NCBI GenBank assembly: GCA_030340625.1
Contig: JAOPHQ010002003.1
Coordinates: 197,501-261,500 of the forward strand
DNA from: Merluccius polli
Taxonomy: Eukaryota > Chordata > Actinopteri > Gadiformes > Merlucciidae
Reading direction: 5' to 3'
DNA length: 64,000 nt
The position numbers were made by a program, and so were the translations under genes. Positions 1 through 22,746 of the stretch are shown here, in pieces (within the stretch, counting starts at the first letter, position 1; each line of letters opens with the position of its first letter). Under the pieces are notes generated by a model. It did not search any database and was not told the origin of the DNA. It was given only the letters and a program-made list of their open reading frames with translations.

Positions 1-821
1 ACAGGCCACATACAGAACCCGGCTTGTTCATTTAAAAAAAAAGAAAAAAAACAACCAGGCATGGTTTGAATAAGTTTGCATCTGGCTACCATAAAGCACA
101 TTTTATTCACATTGTAGAGGGAAACTGATTCATCATCTGCCATGCTTCTTTCAACTATGCCTTGAGTCTTATCCCCTGCCGGGGCAACGCTGCGCTTTAA
201 CTGGCTTTAATTTGTACGAACGTGTGAGATCAAGGTTTTGTAGGGACCGGGGCTAGTAATCTCTAGAGGAATATCTGAAATGGATAGTTTTAATTAGAGA
301 TTGTATGGTGAGAGAGTTATTGTTGATGTTATCAGTGTTGAATGAATCCCCATGAGTGTTATTAACTTTGTCCAAGGCTACTGGTAAAAAAAAAAAAAAG
401 AATTATCGAATGTCGACAGTTGACAAATTACAATATTTGGAAGATGTTTATTCATTGCCGATATATTTAGATCAGCGGTCTGTTGAAGCCCTTACAAAAT
501 GCTGGGAAAATAACCAAAGTATGTCCTCTGATAGAGAAACTAATGCATGTTCTCCCAATGTCCAGATTGATTTATATTTTTAGGCTGCAGATTTTCTTCC
601 TCTCCATGCGTAGCTGCTGTTATTTCTGCAGCATCGTGATGGAGCGGTGTGTGTATGTGTGTGTGTGTGAGCCTGCTAGCCAACCAGAGGTCACTTGGCT
701 GGATGTGTACACGAACCAATCTCCCTGCAATACACACACACACAGTGACATAGTGCAGATTTTGTCCATACTGTTTGATCTGGGCTGATCTGTAAACAAC
801 AATCCACTGTCAACCCACTCC

Positions 822-936
822 CTCTCTCTCTCTGTCTCTCTCTCTCTCTGTCTCTCTCTCTCTGTCTCTGTCTCTCTCTCTCTCTGTCTCTCTCTGTCTG
901 TCTCTGTCTCTGTCTCTCTCTGTCTCTGTCTCTGTC

Positions 937-979
<43 letters not shown>

Positions 980-1003
980 CGGTCTGTCAGTCTCTCTCTC
1001 TCT
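822..1003. repeat. (CT)n / (GTCT)n microsatellite
   Basis: Interrupted pyrimidine run mixing CT and GTCT units over about 180 bp. The Arg/Glu-rich reading frame on the opposite strand is a by-product of the repeat. Confidence 0.9.
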
Positions 1004-1249
1004 CCATGCGTGCGTCTGCATGATTAGAAACTGTTGTCTGTCTTGGGCTGGGTGAGGATCAGAGCTAATCTCTCTCTACATCTCTGCTTGCGCTCTCCCT
1101 GTTTGCAGCAGTGAGACATCTGCTTCTGCAGGGGGGAGAGCATGGCTAAACGTAAGCCGATAGACACTCAAGTTAAGGCCCTTGTATCTCTATTTCCAAA
1201 ATAATATCAATCAAGACTATGTGTCTGTCTCGGTCTCTCTCTCTGTCTA

Positions 1250-2180
1250 TAGCCACGTTTCCACCCAAAGGAGTACTTTTAGTCCCGGGCACTACTTTTT
1301 CGAGGAACTAAAAGGTTCCTTCAGCCCGTTGTCTGTGTTTCCAGCGCGGTCTAAAGACCCGCAAAGTTTCGGCTGTGTTGTAGTGCACAACGCGCCCCAC
1401 CAGAGGTCAGTCTACTGGGGGAACAGGTAGCTGAGCGGAGAAAGACGGCGACTGCGAGGTGAGGGGAAAGCGTAATAGCGCTAAACGAGGCCAAAAGATA
1501 CAGAAAAAGCTCTACTTACTAATAATAACAGGTTGGTAATTGAATAAACATGAATAGAACATGTAGCGATGTTTTTTCCTTTTATGGCGATTCGTCACCC
1601 ACAGTAGCGCCTGTGTGATTTCTCGTCAGGTGAATTGCGCTAGTCCTGCCGTGCAATTTCATAAAAACTCTGCACAATGTTCAAACCGCCATTTTCTTTG
1701 TGATGATTGGAAGTAGGCCTACTCCCATACTGTGGACACCGTGTGTCATCGGAAACATTTTGGCTACATTTATGCCGATGCCGTAACCGAATCGGACTCG
1801 GACACGATGAGTTTATCCGAAAGCCAGACGTCCACGCAGCAATCCTACGTGATATTATAGTTTTGCTTATTGCTGTATGAGAATAACACTGTAGAAATTA
1901 AAAGGAACAATGATTAGTTGAAAAAACAAGATTTGGCAGCAGTGGTCTCCACCGGCTCCGGTTCAGGCAGGGAAAGTTACGCACTATGAATTGATTTTTT
2001 TCTATAAATATTCGAATAATCGTTCGTAAACCTAACGATTATCCGAAGCTTGAAATTATGTATTCAGGCCAGCCCTTCAGCCAACCAGCGCTGCAAGCCC
2101 CACCCCCAAAGTTCCTGTACTTTTGGAAAGTACCACCGCCCGAGCAGGGACTTTTTGGGGGGTTAAAATAATGTCCCTGG
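1250..2180. mobile_element. possible degenerate non-autonomous DNA transposon
   Basis: The left part contains TTTCCACCCAAAGGAGTAC followed by blocks resembling AGTCCCGGG and GGAACTAAAAGG. The right part (about 2100-2180) contains inverted, imperfect counterparts (AGTTCCTGTAC, GGGACTTTTTGG). This looks like eroded terminal inverted repeats. No target-site duplication or transposase frame was found, so the call is tentative. Confidence 0.3.
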
Positions 2181-2230
2181 AGCTTAATTTAAATCCCTGC
2201 ACTCCTTCCTCCAAAGGTTACTAGTTCCAA

Positions 2231-2267
<37 letters not shown>

Positions 2268-2777
2268 ACCTGTCTGTGTCCATCAGAGGACTTAAGCTGT
2301 CCCTTTGTCATCACCGGGAAGGGTGTGGAGCCGTTGCTTGAACTGTTGTGCATCACGCTAACATAATAATTATTGCTGATAATAACAACGTTCATCACGG
2401 CTCATAGCCTATATAATTACCCTTCCATTGTAATATTGAGAGCTGACTTCACATGATTGATATGCCCTTTAGACGCTCAATGCTCTTCAAATAGAAACTC
2501 TTTATGGCACCTCAGTGTGCCGAGAGTTTCCCCAGACCTCACCGCTACTATTGCAGTATCACTGGAGAATGGCAGTCGCTATATCATAACTAACAGCTGA
2601 AGAGCGCTGTATTTAATCTCCTTTCTTTTTTTGTGCTCTTACCCCCACTTTAATTCTAGTGTGTGTGTGTGTGTCTGGTGTGTGTGTGTGTGTCATTTAT
2701 GTGAATTACACACATATTACACACATTACACACATTCAAAGGTACATAAATGTACCTTTGAATAAAGATCAATCTAT

Positions 2778-2848
2778 GTATCTATCTATCCATCTATCTA
2801 TCCATCTATCCATCTATCCATCTATCTATCCATCTATCCATCTATCTA
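2778..2848. repeat. (TCTA/TCCA)n tetranucleotide microsatellite
   Basis: About 17 units of TCTA or TCCA in tandem, directly before the first recognised SLC1 exon region. Confidence 0.9.
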
Positions 2849-3015
2849 AATAACTGGGAAGTGTAATCCTGTAGCCAAGTTGGCGACTAGCCGTCCACTC
2901 AATGTGATGTTAGTAAGAAACAAGTTCAAGCAAACTCCTTCAACCATCTTGGATCTGCTCTGTAAGGCAGTCCAGCCATCCGCCAAGTCTGAAACTGGCT
3001 CTGTCCTCCGTTCAG

Positions 3016-11743
<8,728 letters not shown>

Positions 11744-11892
11744 CCCCCTCACCCCCCCCCCAACCCCTCTGCTTCCCTTACCGTGGATCATGGGGCCCCT
11801 GCTGTGTAACAAGGTGTTGTATCATAGGGGCCCCTCCTCACATTTTATTTCGGTCATCGCGGTCAATATGAGTCTTGTTAGTTTCAAGTACA

Positions 11893-12214
11893 TTAAAGGT
11901 GCTGTAGGTGAGATTCAAGAGCTGTAATTTGAGCGTTATTCGTTAGAAATATCGTAGCTATCCGTCCGCTATCAGTGAGTGAAACGCTCTGTGAGAATAT
12001 CCGTTTCGACTTGACTGCGCCCGCCTCTACATGAGTCAATTTAGTTTTTTGGACCGCTCCCGGCTCATTTCTGACCAATCAGGGCATCTCTTCCCCGATT
12101 GGTTCGGGGGAATCCATCTTGCCTGTCAATCAGGGAGGGAACGGCTGTCTTCCGCTCTGTTCTGCTATCTCTCTTTACAACTCTTCTCTAAATCTAAACC
12201 TACAGCACCTTTAA
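11893..12214 (+). mobile_element. MITE-A copy 1, TTAA-flanked, inside the SLC1 3'UTR
   Basis: Termini read TTAAAGGTGCTGTAGG and CCTACAGCACCTTTAA, i.e. inverted repeats with TTAA at both ends as in piggyBac- or Kolobok-type elements. A second copy (44572-44947) lies in the opposite internal orientation, and an internal fragment lies at about 36074-36140. Confidence 0.85.
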
Positions 12215-12256
12215 TGCTTCACTTCACGTGTAACATGTTCATGCAATGGTCCCGGC

Positions 12257-12306
<50 letters not shown>

Positions 12307-12960
12307 TTCCTGTCTTCTGTATCCTTGTCGATTTCTACTCATTTCTTCAGGTACTTTATGACCAAAGCAACGATACACAATGTGGTACTCTCAATAAGAG
12401 GGTGTATGATTGTCTTGTTAGTCCTGCTAAGCTTTTCATCTTACTAACGCACAAGCAACTCAAAGAATTGTAGGAATACCAGCACAGTATAATGTAATTG
12501 AAAGAACCATTGTATTCATTGTTATTTTTTTATTATTTTTTTATTTTTTTTAATCATATCTCACCTTAGTTTAGTTTCTTTTGATTTCCAGTGATTTCTT
12601 AGCTTACTCCTAACTCCTAAACTCCTAACCCCTAATTCTGTGCGCCCTAAACGAGATCATTATACTATCGATGTTCATACTGTCACTATTGTAATTTACA
12701 CATGGTTTGTATTTGTTGTGGTCTGGTGTCTGAAATGATGATTGTTGTCAAATTCACAACTTTCTGTTCTCCATGTATTCATTGTTTTTAAGTAATAATT
12801 TGCTGTAATATGATACCGTTGACTATTTATTCTTTTGTATAGCAAGAACCACATCCTCTTGTGTCCCAAATGAACTGCCTTTCATTGGAAGGTTTTTCAT
12901 TGGAGGTCGCGGACCGACGCTCCCCTTGCGGCCATTCAAAGTTGTGTCGATATTGTACGT

Positions 12961-12966
12961 AATAAA
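12961..12966 (+). terminator. polyadenylation signal AATAAA (SLC1 gene)
   Basis: Canonical hexamer in the + strand about 1.2 kb after the stop codon; the first good candidate downstream of the gene. Confidence 0.6.
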
Positions 12967-13197
12967 ATCTGAAGAGATTTATTTAAGTTAAACGTGTGTT
13001 CTCTGCAGGTCTTTACACTTTTGACGCACGGTGTCTCTGCAAAGAAGGATTTGCCCGACCAACTGGGACACGCGTCAGCTGCGGTGGTTTTAGACAAAAG
13101 GTGAAGAAGAAGAAAAAAAAAGAAATCCTCCGGACAAGAGAATTACTAAAGCTCCAGCTTGATACCACGATACACAGCAGCGATTACATATGTCTTA

Positions 13198-13484
13198 ACA
13201 CACACACGCACACACACACAAACACACATATAATACACACACACATAATACACACACACACACCAATACACACACATATAATACACACACATAATACACA
13301 CATGCACACACACATACACACACACACACACACATAATACACACACGCACACACACACACAAACACACATATAATACACACACACATAATACACACACAC
13401 ACACACATACACACACATATAATACACACACACATAATACACACACACACACATACACACACACATATAATACACACACACATA

Positions 13485-13527
<43 letters not shown>
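13198..13527. repeat. (CA)n / (TAATACACA)n compound microsatellite
   Basis: About 330 bp of CA repeats interrupted regularly by ATATAATA or ATAATA, giving a higher-order periodicity. Confidence 0.9.
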
Positions 13528-13529
<2 letters not shown>

Positions 13530-13640
13530 GCCACATTTACACATTGATTGGACAAAGGCCCACAGAGATGCCAACACACTTAATCCTCTCAGAGAAGTAC
13601 TGCAGGGATGGCGATGGCAAGGCCAGAGCCAACGATGGCA

Positions 13641-13644
13641 GAGG

Positions 13645-13707
<63 letters not shown>

Positions 13708-13857
13708 GCAGATGGCCAGAAAGACGTCAATCCGTCTCATTCTTCCCAGACAGCATGGGGGCCACTGTGGATAATTGGAAACAACGCGTGACGTCAGCAC
13801 TCGGACCTCAGGCATCAGAGACAGAGCAGAGGTAGAGGGGCCCAAAGGAGAGAGAGA

Positions 13858-13912
<55 letters not shown>
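13641..13912. repeat. two (GA)n microsatellites
   Basis: GA runs with GACA interruptions at 13641-13707 and a purer GA run at about 13848-13911, separated by unique sequence. Confidence 0.9.
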
Positions 13913-13914
<2 letters not shown>

Positions 13915-14088
13915 GAAGGGCGAGATAAATTGAACTCATTCACACAGTTGTGTGAGCCATGGTGTGTCTCTTCAAAGTCCCCTAATCCGTGATCTTTAGA
14001 CCTGTGACACATGGATATCTGGTCACACGAGGAGGGAGTTAGGACTTTAATCACTACAGTCGTGCGTCGCTATGGGTGGGACAGAGGT

Positions 14089-14122
<34 letters not shown>

Positions 14123-14900
14123 GGGGGGGGGTTCAAATATTACCATTATCATCTGCTCTGGGCAGAATTGAATTTCTGCCCAGATTGAGTCAACCCAGCT
14201 TGACTCAATTCAAAACTCTTGCCGCCAATAATTGTATGTTTTGAAGTTGTGCATGAGACAAAACAATGATAAGTTGTTTTTCATTGTTTTAATTTGAGCC
14301 CTCTTTGTTGTGGGTTGTGACAAAACTAAAGAAAAGAAAAGGAAAGCCCATATATCCTCCAGTAACCCCTCATTTGTTACATATGATAACCGTAAGATAA
14401 GTTCATATCCTCTCATATGGCACACAACACGTGAAAATGAACATGTTCATATGTTTAGAAAGTGATCAAATTGATAAGATAACTTCAACTTCAAAATTCA
14501 AAGAAACTCACACACATGTTCGCTCTGGCTAAACCAATCGTGTAAGCATAGCCGGTTCTCCCTATACGCACACTACGCAAGTTGCGTAGGGCCCCGCAGG
14601 TTAATTAAGGCCCCTCCCCCCGTCTCCACTTCAGTCAAACTTGCGACAGGTAGCCTATAGCGACAGCTAGTGCCTACAATGATAAGAAGTTGAAGCGGAA
14701 TTACCGCGGAAAAAAAAAAAAAAGATCTGAACGCCGGGCCCCCTCTATGGCCGGGCCCCTGGGCCCGTGCCCAGAAAACGCATTGGCTAATCCGGCCCTG
14801 GTCCCCACCACTATTTATAATTTGAATTTTGTCCCCACCACTTTTAAAAATGTGCAACCCAATTGCGACCGAAAAAATCCCCACATACTCAACCGCAGCC

Positions 14901-15255
14901 CGTTCTCATCCCAACTACAGCGTCCGCTTGCAGAGCAGAGTCTACAGCGTCCATTCACTCCAATAATAACCCGGTCACGGTGATAGATTACGCTAACCAT
15001 AACCATAACCCTAACCATAACCATAACCCATAACCCTTTTTGGAGTGAATTGTTTCACAGTAGACTGCGGACGCTGTAGACTCTGCTCTGCGAGCGGACG
15101 CTGTAGACTCTGCTCGTCTCTTACCACCGCGATCGGGTTTATGAGAACCCAGATCGTTTCACACAGATGCGGGAGGGTACCTTTGGCATCAGTATCAGAC
15201 GTCTAGGGGCGTGACAAATCGTCGGTAGCCTATATTACGAGTTGGGATGAGAACG
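14901..15255. mobile_element. nested element with 16-bp terminal inverted repeats and telomere-like core
   Basis: The left end CGTTCTCATCCCAACT (14901-14916) is exactly reverse-complemented at 15240-15255. Inner arms containing TACAGCGTCC and AGAGCAGAGTCTACAG are also inverted (14916-14972 against about 15041-15115). The centre (14993-15037) is a run of CCATAACC/CCCTAA-like units. It lies inside the larger hAT-like copy. Confidence 0.75.
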
Positions 15256-15291
15256 TGTTTTCTGCCGAAACCGTCAAGTCTAAATCATGCG

Positions 15292-15516
15292 CAGGCCCGG
15301 ATTAAGAATGTACGGGAGGGGGGGGGGCCTACGATGTAGCGGAGATTTTTTATTGAGCGAGGGGGCGTGCGGATCGCGGCGCTACCGGATCGCGGCGCTA
15401 GCAGATCGCGGGGCTAGCGGGGCTAGCGGGCCCCCGATTCGGCCAATCGGGGGCCCCCTGGCAGGTGGGGCCCCTAGGCTGCAGCCATATCAAGCCTGTG
15501 CGTTGGTCCGGCCCTG
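15292..15516. mobile_element. nested 225-bp hAT-type MITE with 8-bp target-site duplication
   Basis: The termini are CAGGCCCGG and CCGGCCCTG, flanked by the identical 8-mer ATCATGCG (15284-15291 and 15517-15524). The interior is GC-rich with GCGGCGCTA repeats. No coding capacity. Confidence 0.85.
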
Positions 15517-16962
15517 ATCATGCGATAGGCGCGATGACATCCTCACAGCATGTGACATCCTCACAGCTTGTAGCGTCGACGCTACTGCCCATCACTGTAT
15601 TTCAGTCCAACGTTAGTTGGCTTGGCTTAGATACAACTGAACGCCTTTATCAAATGGAAAGAAGGCAAAAGGATTAACTTTGACTAGCCTAAATATTTAG
15701 TTGAATTTTGATTTGCTGTGCTGCCTGCACACTAGATATACACATAGCAGGTAGTCTAAATTATAAGCATGAAGTATTAAACATATTCATTGTAATTCAT
15801 TTAATAACATTTAAATAACAACATTGGCTATCTGAACAGTTATGGTTTTTGTTCATATGGAAACTTATTATTGTCATTTTTCACATTGTTATAGCCTGTG
15901 CTGTGGTTATTGCAACTATTAGATGTAGGCTTTTCAAATGTATTTGAATTTGAAACAATTACTTTTAACTCATGTAGTGTTAATATAAGTCACTTTTGAA
16001 CAGCCAGTACAAGCAGCCCAGACCCTAAAACCGCTCCACCAAATGACCCAGCAGACTGGCCTCCAGTCTTAACAGACTCTATGCGAACTGAGTTTGTGCG
16101 CAGAGGTCCATTCAAACCAAGACAGGATTTTTCTTACCCCAAAGACAAGACTAGTAAAGGTGACTGTAAAACATGGTTATATTTTGGCCCGCAGAGTTCA
16201 GATAGGAGGGCCCCTTAACAGGATTTTGCTTAGGGCCCCATGGAGGTTAGAACCGGCACTGCGTGTAAGAGACGAAACAATTAAAACATCTTTAAGAATG
16301 TGTTTGTTTCCAAGTCACTGCAGTTAATGGACCTGTTTCCCAGTGACGAAGTCTAAACACAAGGGAAGAAGTGTATTTGGTCTGCTATCCAAATATATAT
16401 TCATTCAGTCATCGAGGCCTATTATTAACATTAGCCTATTATTATTACAATGTAGGACTATATTTACTTCGACTATATTTACTTGCTCTGTGCTTAAGCT
16501 GCTGGTAGCATAGGCATACCGAAAGTGCGCAAGGGCCATAACTAATGTGTTGACCCACGGTAGCACGGATTTCAAATGACGTCACGCTCCCCGGTACCGT
16601 GGCTCTGTTTTGGGAACACGACGCCATCTAGAGGCGGGAGCGGTCATCGCAGGTCACCACAGGCCACAACCTCAGAGTTTAGTTTATTCCCCTGAAGCAC
16701 AACCTTTCACAGGTATATACGAGGTATGTACGTGACCATAAAAGTTATAGTTAGTTAGATTCACCCAAGAATCAGTTAGAAAAGAAAACAAATCTTTATT
16801 TAGAAAAGAAAATTCAAAGAAGCATTTCCTCTGTCACTCATACTAAACATAGAACTCCAGATCATGTCCAGACACATACAAACATATTGTTAAAATTAGA
16901 AAGCAATGCTTAAAAGTGACACTCTTTCGATCCTAGATTTAAAACAACTTAACGTAGTCTGT

Positions 16963-17475
16963 TAGCCTAGAACTCTAGACACTCCCTAGCGGCAGCAAAT
17001 GTATTTGGCAGCTAGGTAGGTCTAGCACGGCTCCGTCGGCTTTTTGGTGCTGGAAACACAAAGTATGTCTGACCAATCACAGCGTGAGGGGCGGAGTCGA
17101 AAGCCGGGCTACCATGACGACAGAGTTGCGACGGTTCCGTGTTAGAGGTAAACAATGGCTGCTGCTGCTGGCGAACGGCTGTCTTTCCACTCGGCTTTGG
17201 CCGCGACTCTTCAAGACTTGAAGTTAACATTTTCTTTGAGAAAATAACAAAGAACGGCACTGAAGTCTTTCTTCGAAAAGAAATATGTATTCGGAGTTTT
17301 GATTAATTACGTAGTCAGAGCCGTACGTCACCTTCTTCGTTGCTCTGATTGGTTGTAGCGCTATCCTATTGCGTGCAGAGGGAACTTGAAAGACAACCGT
17401 TTATCCCGCCCACACTGCCAATGGAGCTGAGCCAGACCCTACATCTTTCTGATGTGGGTCTGGCTTGCCAGGCTA
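16963..17475. mobile_element. TAGCCT-element copy 1 (513 bp) with 9-bp target-site duplication
   Basis: Starts TAGCCTAGAACTCTAGACAC and ends GGCTTGCCAGGCTA. The flanking 9-mer GTAGTCTGT is identical at 16954-16962 and 17476-17484. A subterminal hairpin AGCCAGACCC/GGGTCTGGCT lies near the right end. An 87-bp derivative with the same two ends is at 58952-59038. No coding capacity recognised. Confidence 0.9.
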
Positions 17476-17484
17476 GTAGTCTGT

Positions 17485-20150
<2,666 letters not shown>

Positions 20151-20255
20151 TTAGTGGCGAGAGCGGAAGGGGCCTTCTGAGACGGCGATATCCGTCTCTG
20201 TTACATGTTTGGGATATTGCTTTGTCAAATTCTTCAAATTCTTCAATTCTTGTCT

Positions 20256-20287
<32 letters not shown>

Positions 20288-20773
20288 CTCCTTGCCATGT
20301 TCTTGTTCTTCTCACTCCGGGGACTGTTAACTGGTGTACGCAGCTCATCGCCGTTGTTCATGTTGGCCAAGGAGGGATACCGACGATGGGAAGATGATGC
20401 TATCGTTTTAGTCATCGGTCCTCTTCTGGATCCGAGACTAATGTTCAGCCGTATCAGGTTTGTTGTGGTTTCCACCAGTCAGGTTGTTTCCATTAGAAAC
20501 CCATTCTATGTACAGATCCCCGCCCCCCCCCCCCCCCCCCCCCCCCGGCAACACGATTGGTCAAAATACAGTTGAAGCAAAAGAAAACGAAACGCCCCGT
20601 TCATCCAGATTTGAGCTCGTCTGCCACCAGACTTTAGATCTAAAGTCTGATTTGGTGAGACGGCGTTGCGGTAGACTGGGATAACGCTACGATAACTCAC
20701 GACCCTCTCTCTCTCCGACCTAGCGCGGCGTTAACCCACAAAACTACCTTGTCCCTGTCCCCTGTGTGTCCCG

Positions 20774-22704
20774 TCAGACCTGCGTGACCAGGGGCTCTCT
20801 GAGGTAGAACCTCAGCCCCCTCGGGTCGCCGCCCGGCACCGGCCCCGCGCACAGCCCCGCCAGCAGCGCGCCGTTCACCCCCCGGAAGGCGTCCTCATAC
20901 AGGGGTCCGCGGCGGTCTCCCGCGGCCTGGGGACCGTCCTGCGCCCCCTCCTCGTACGTGTCCTTCTCCTCGCCCCCCTCGCCGCCGCCGCCGCCCCCCT
21001 CGCCCCCCTCGCCGCCGCCGCCGCCCCCCTCATCCCCCTCCTCCTCCCAGAGCGCCGTGTCCACGTGCTTGAACTCCGACTCGGTGTCCACGCACTCCGT
21101 CTCGCGGTGGTAGAAGTAGCTGAAGTTGGACACGATGACGGGCACCGGCAGCGAGATGGTGAGCACGCCGGCGATGGCGCACATGGAGCCCACCAGCTTG
21201 CCGCCCACCGTCTCGGGGTACATGTCGCCGTAGCCCACCGTCGTCATGGACACCACGGCCCACCAGAAGGCCTCGGGGATGCTGGTGAAGCTGGTGTTGG
21301 GGTTGTCCACCTCGGCGAAGTACACGGCGCTGGAGAAGAGGATGACGCCGATGAAGAGGAAGAAGATGAGCAGCGCCAGCTCCCGCAGGCTGGCCTTCAG
21401 CGTCTGGCCCAGGATCTGGAGGCCCTTGGAGTGGCGGGACAGCTTGAAGATCCTGAACACCCGCACCAGCCGGATGACCCGGATCAGGGCCAGCGAGACG
21501 GACGGCGGCGTGCCCCGGTCCTTGGCCAGCTCCGTGCCCAGCGTGACGAAGTAGGGAATGATGGCGAAGAAGTCGATGGTGTTCATCACGTCCTTGAAGA
21601 AGTGCACCTTGCTGGGCGCGCAGAGCAGGCGCATTATCAGCTCGAAGGAGAACCAGCAGATGCACACCGTCTCCGTGATGAAGAAGGGGTCCTGGAAGGG
21701 GGTGAAGCCCGGCGGCACCAAGATGGTTTGGTTGGCTATGGTGGGGTGCGGGACTGTGGTGAATTGCTGGAGGGACGTACCGGATAGAGAGAGGGAGGGA
21801 GGGATGGAGGGAGGGAGGGAGGGAGGGAGGAGGAGGAGGAAGGGGGTGAAAGGTTGTCAATACACTTTAAAAATAGAACAGAATAATAAAACCGTACATT
21901 TGAAGTGGCTGCGATCACCGTATCGAATACATGAGTGGAAGGAAGTACGATTACAGCTGGAAAAGCACACAATTAATGATTGACCCCCCGTTTCTGTCTT
22001 TCATGTGTTTGACGAAGTGTGTCAATCTGTCAAACAGAGGAGGGGGGGGGGGGGGGGGTTGAACACGATAGGGAGGAAAGCAGAAGGTATAGCGTTCTGG
22101 AGAGGAAGGTCACACACAGAGATGGCCAAATGGAGAGAGACCCAGCAACCCAAGAGAGGATCCCAAGGGTACGGGGGGGGTGCTAAAAAACTGAGCAGAT
22201 GGATTTAAAAGCAGTATGGGTGATCCTCAGCACATTTGGAGAATGTGTCCGTCATCGCGATCTGATTGGTGTCGTGAAACCGGTGATACCATGCGAACGC
22301 TTCGGCTCTCACGTCGCTTCTCGTGTGGCCCTCTTTATTTCCGCAGATTTGTGTACGTAAAAATTATTTTTGCTTTCTAAAATTAACCGCTCAATAAAAC
22401 ACGAATGAGCTAGTGAGCCGGGTTGAAATTACACTGCAGACTCTGGCTAGACCGAAGAATCTCAACCTTCGTAACTTAACTCCCATTTCTCCTGGCCGCG
22501 TGTAGCGGTAGCATGGGTTTAGCTTTGGGACATTATATGCATAAGGACATTCCACCTTTTTTACGAGAGATATTACTGTGCATTCAAGGCTGCACAATAA
22601 TAATACCGTAAACCTTTTTTCATTCATACATTCATTAATTCATGCACACACTTGTGTGTGTGTGTGTGTGTGTGTGTGAGTGTGTGAGTGAGTAGGTGAG
22701 TATA

Positions 22705-22746
<42 letters not shown>

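Larger units (their letters stand above)
1..3015 (+). other. intron or 5' flank of the SLC1 gene, no exon recognised
   Basis: No reading frame here resembles the N-terminal membrane segments of an EAAT transporter, so this stretch is read as intron of the gene whose first visible exon starts at 3016. It holds a (CT)n/(GTCT)n microsatellite at about 822-1003, a possible degenerate DNA element at about 1250-2180, a short (CT)n at 2231-2269, a (GT)n at 2660-2692 and a (TCTA/TCCA)n tetranucleotide array at 2778-2848. Confidence 0.5.
11744..12990 (+). other. 3'UTR of the SLC1 transporter gene
   Basis: Non-coding sequence after the TGA at 11741-11743. It carries a 322-bp TTAA-flanked MITE (11893-12214), a (TA)n run at about 12262-12302 and a canonical AATAAA at 12961-12966. 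The true 3' end is inferred from that signal. Confidence 0.65.
14547..16261. mobile_element. hAT-like DNA transposon relic, 1.7 kb, with 8-bp target-site duplication
   Basis: Ends are CATAGCCGGTTCT on the left and, reversed, CAGTGCCGGTTCT on the right. The flanking 8-mer CGTGTAAG is identical on both sides (14539-14546 and 16262-16269). An 8-bp duplication with CAG-type termini fits the hAT superfamily. No transposase frame survives. The copy hosts at least two younger insertions (14901-15255 and 15292-15516). Confidence 0.85.

Noticed and set aside
21737..21742. Acceptor AG nearest to kcna7 exon 2 core (CCATAG at 21737-21742)
   Set aside because: With exon 1 ending in phase 0, it would put the exon out of frame; CTCCAG before CAATTC at 21766 keeps an open frame through the S1-S2 linker.
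21065..21787. 240-codon + strand frame opposite kcna7 exon 2
   Set aside because: Antisense shadow created by GC-rich codon bias of the real exon; no recognised domain.
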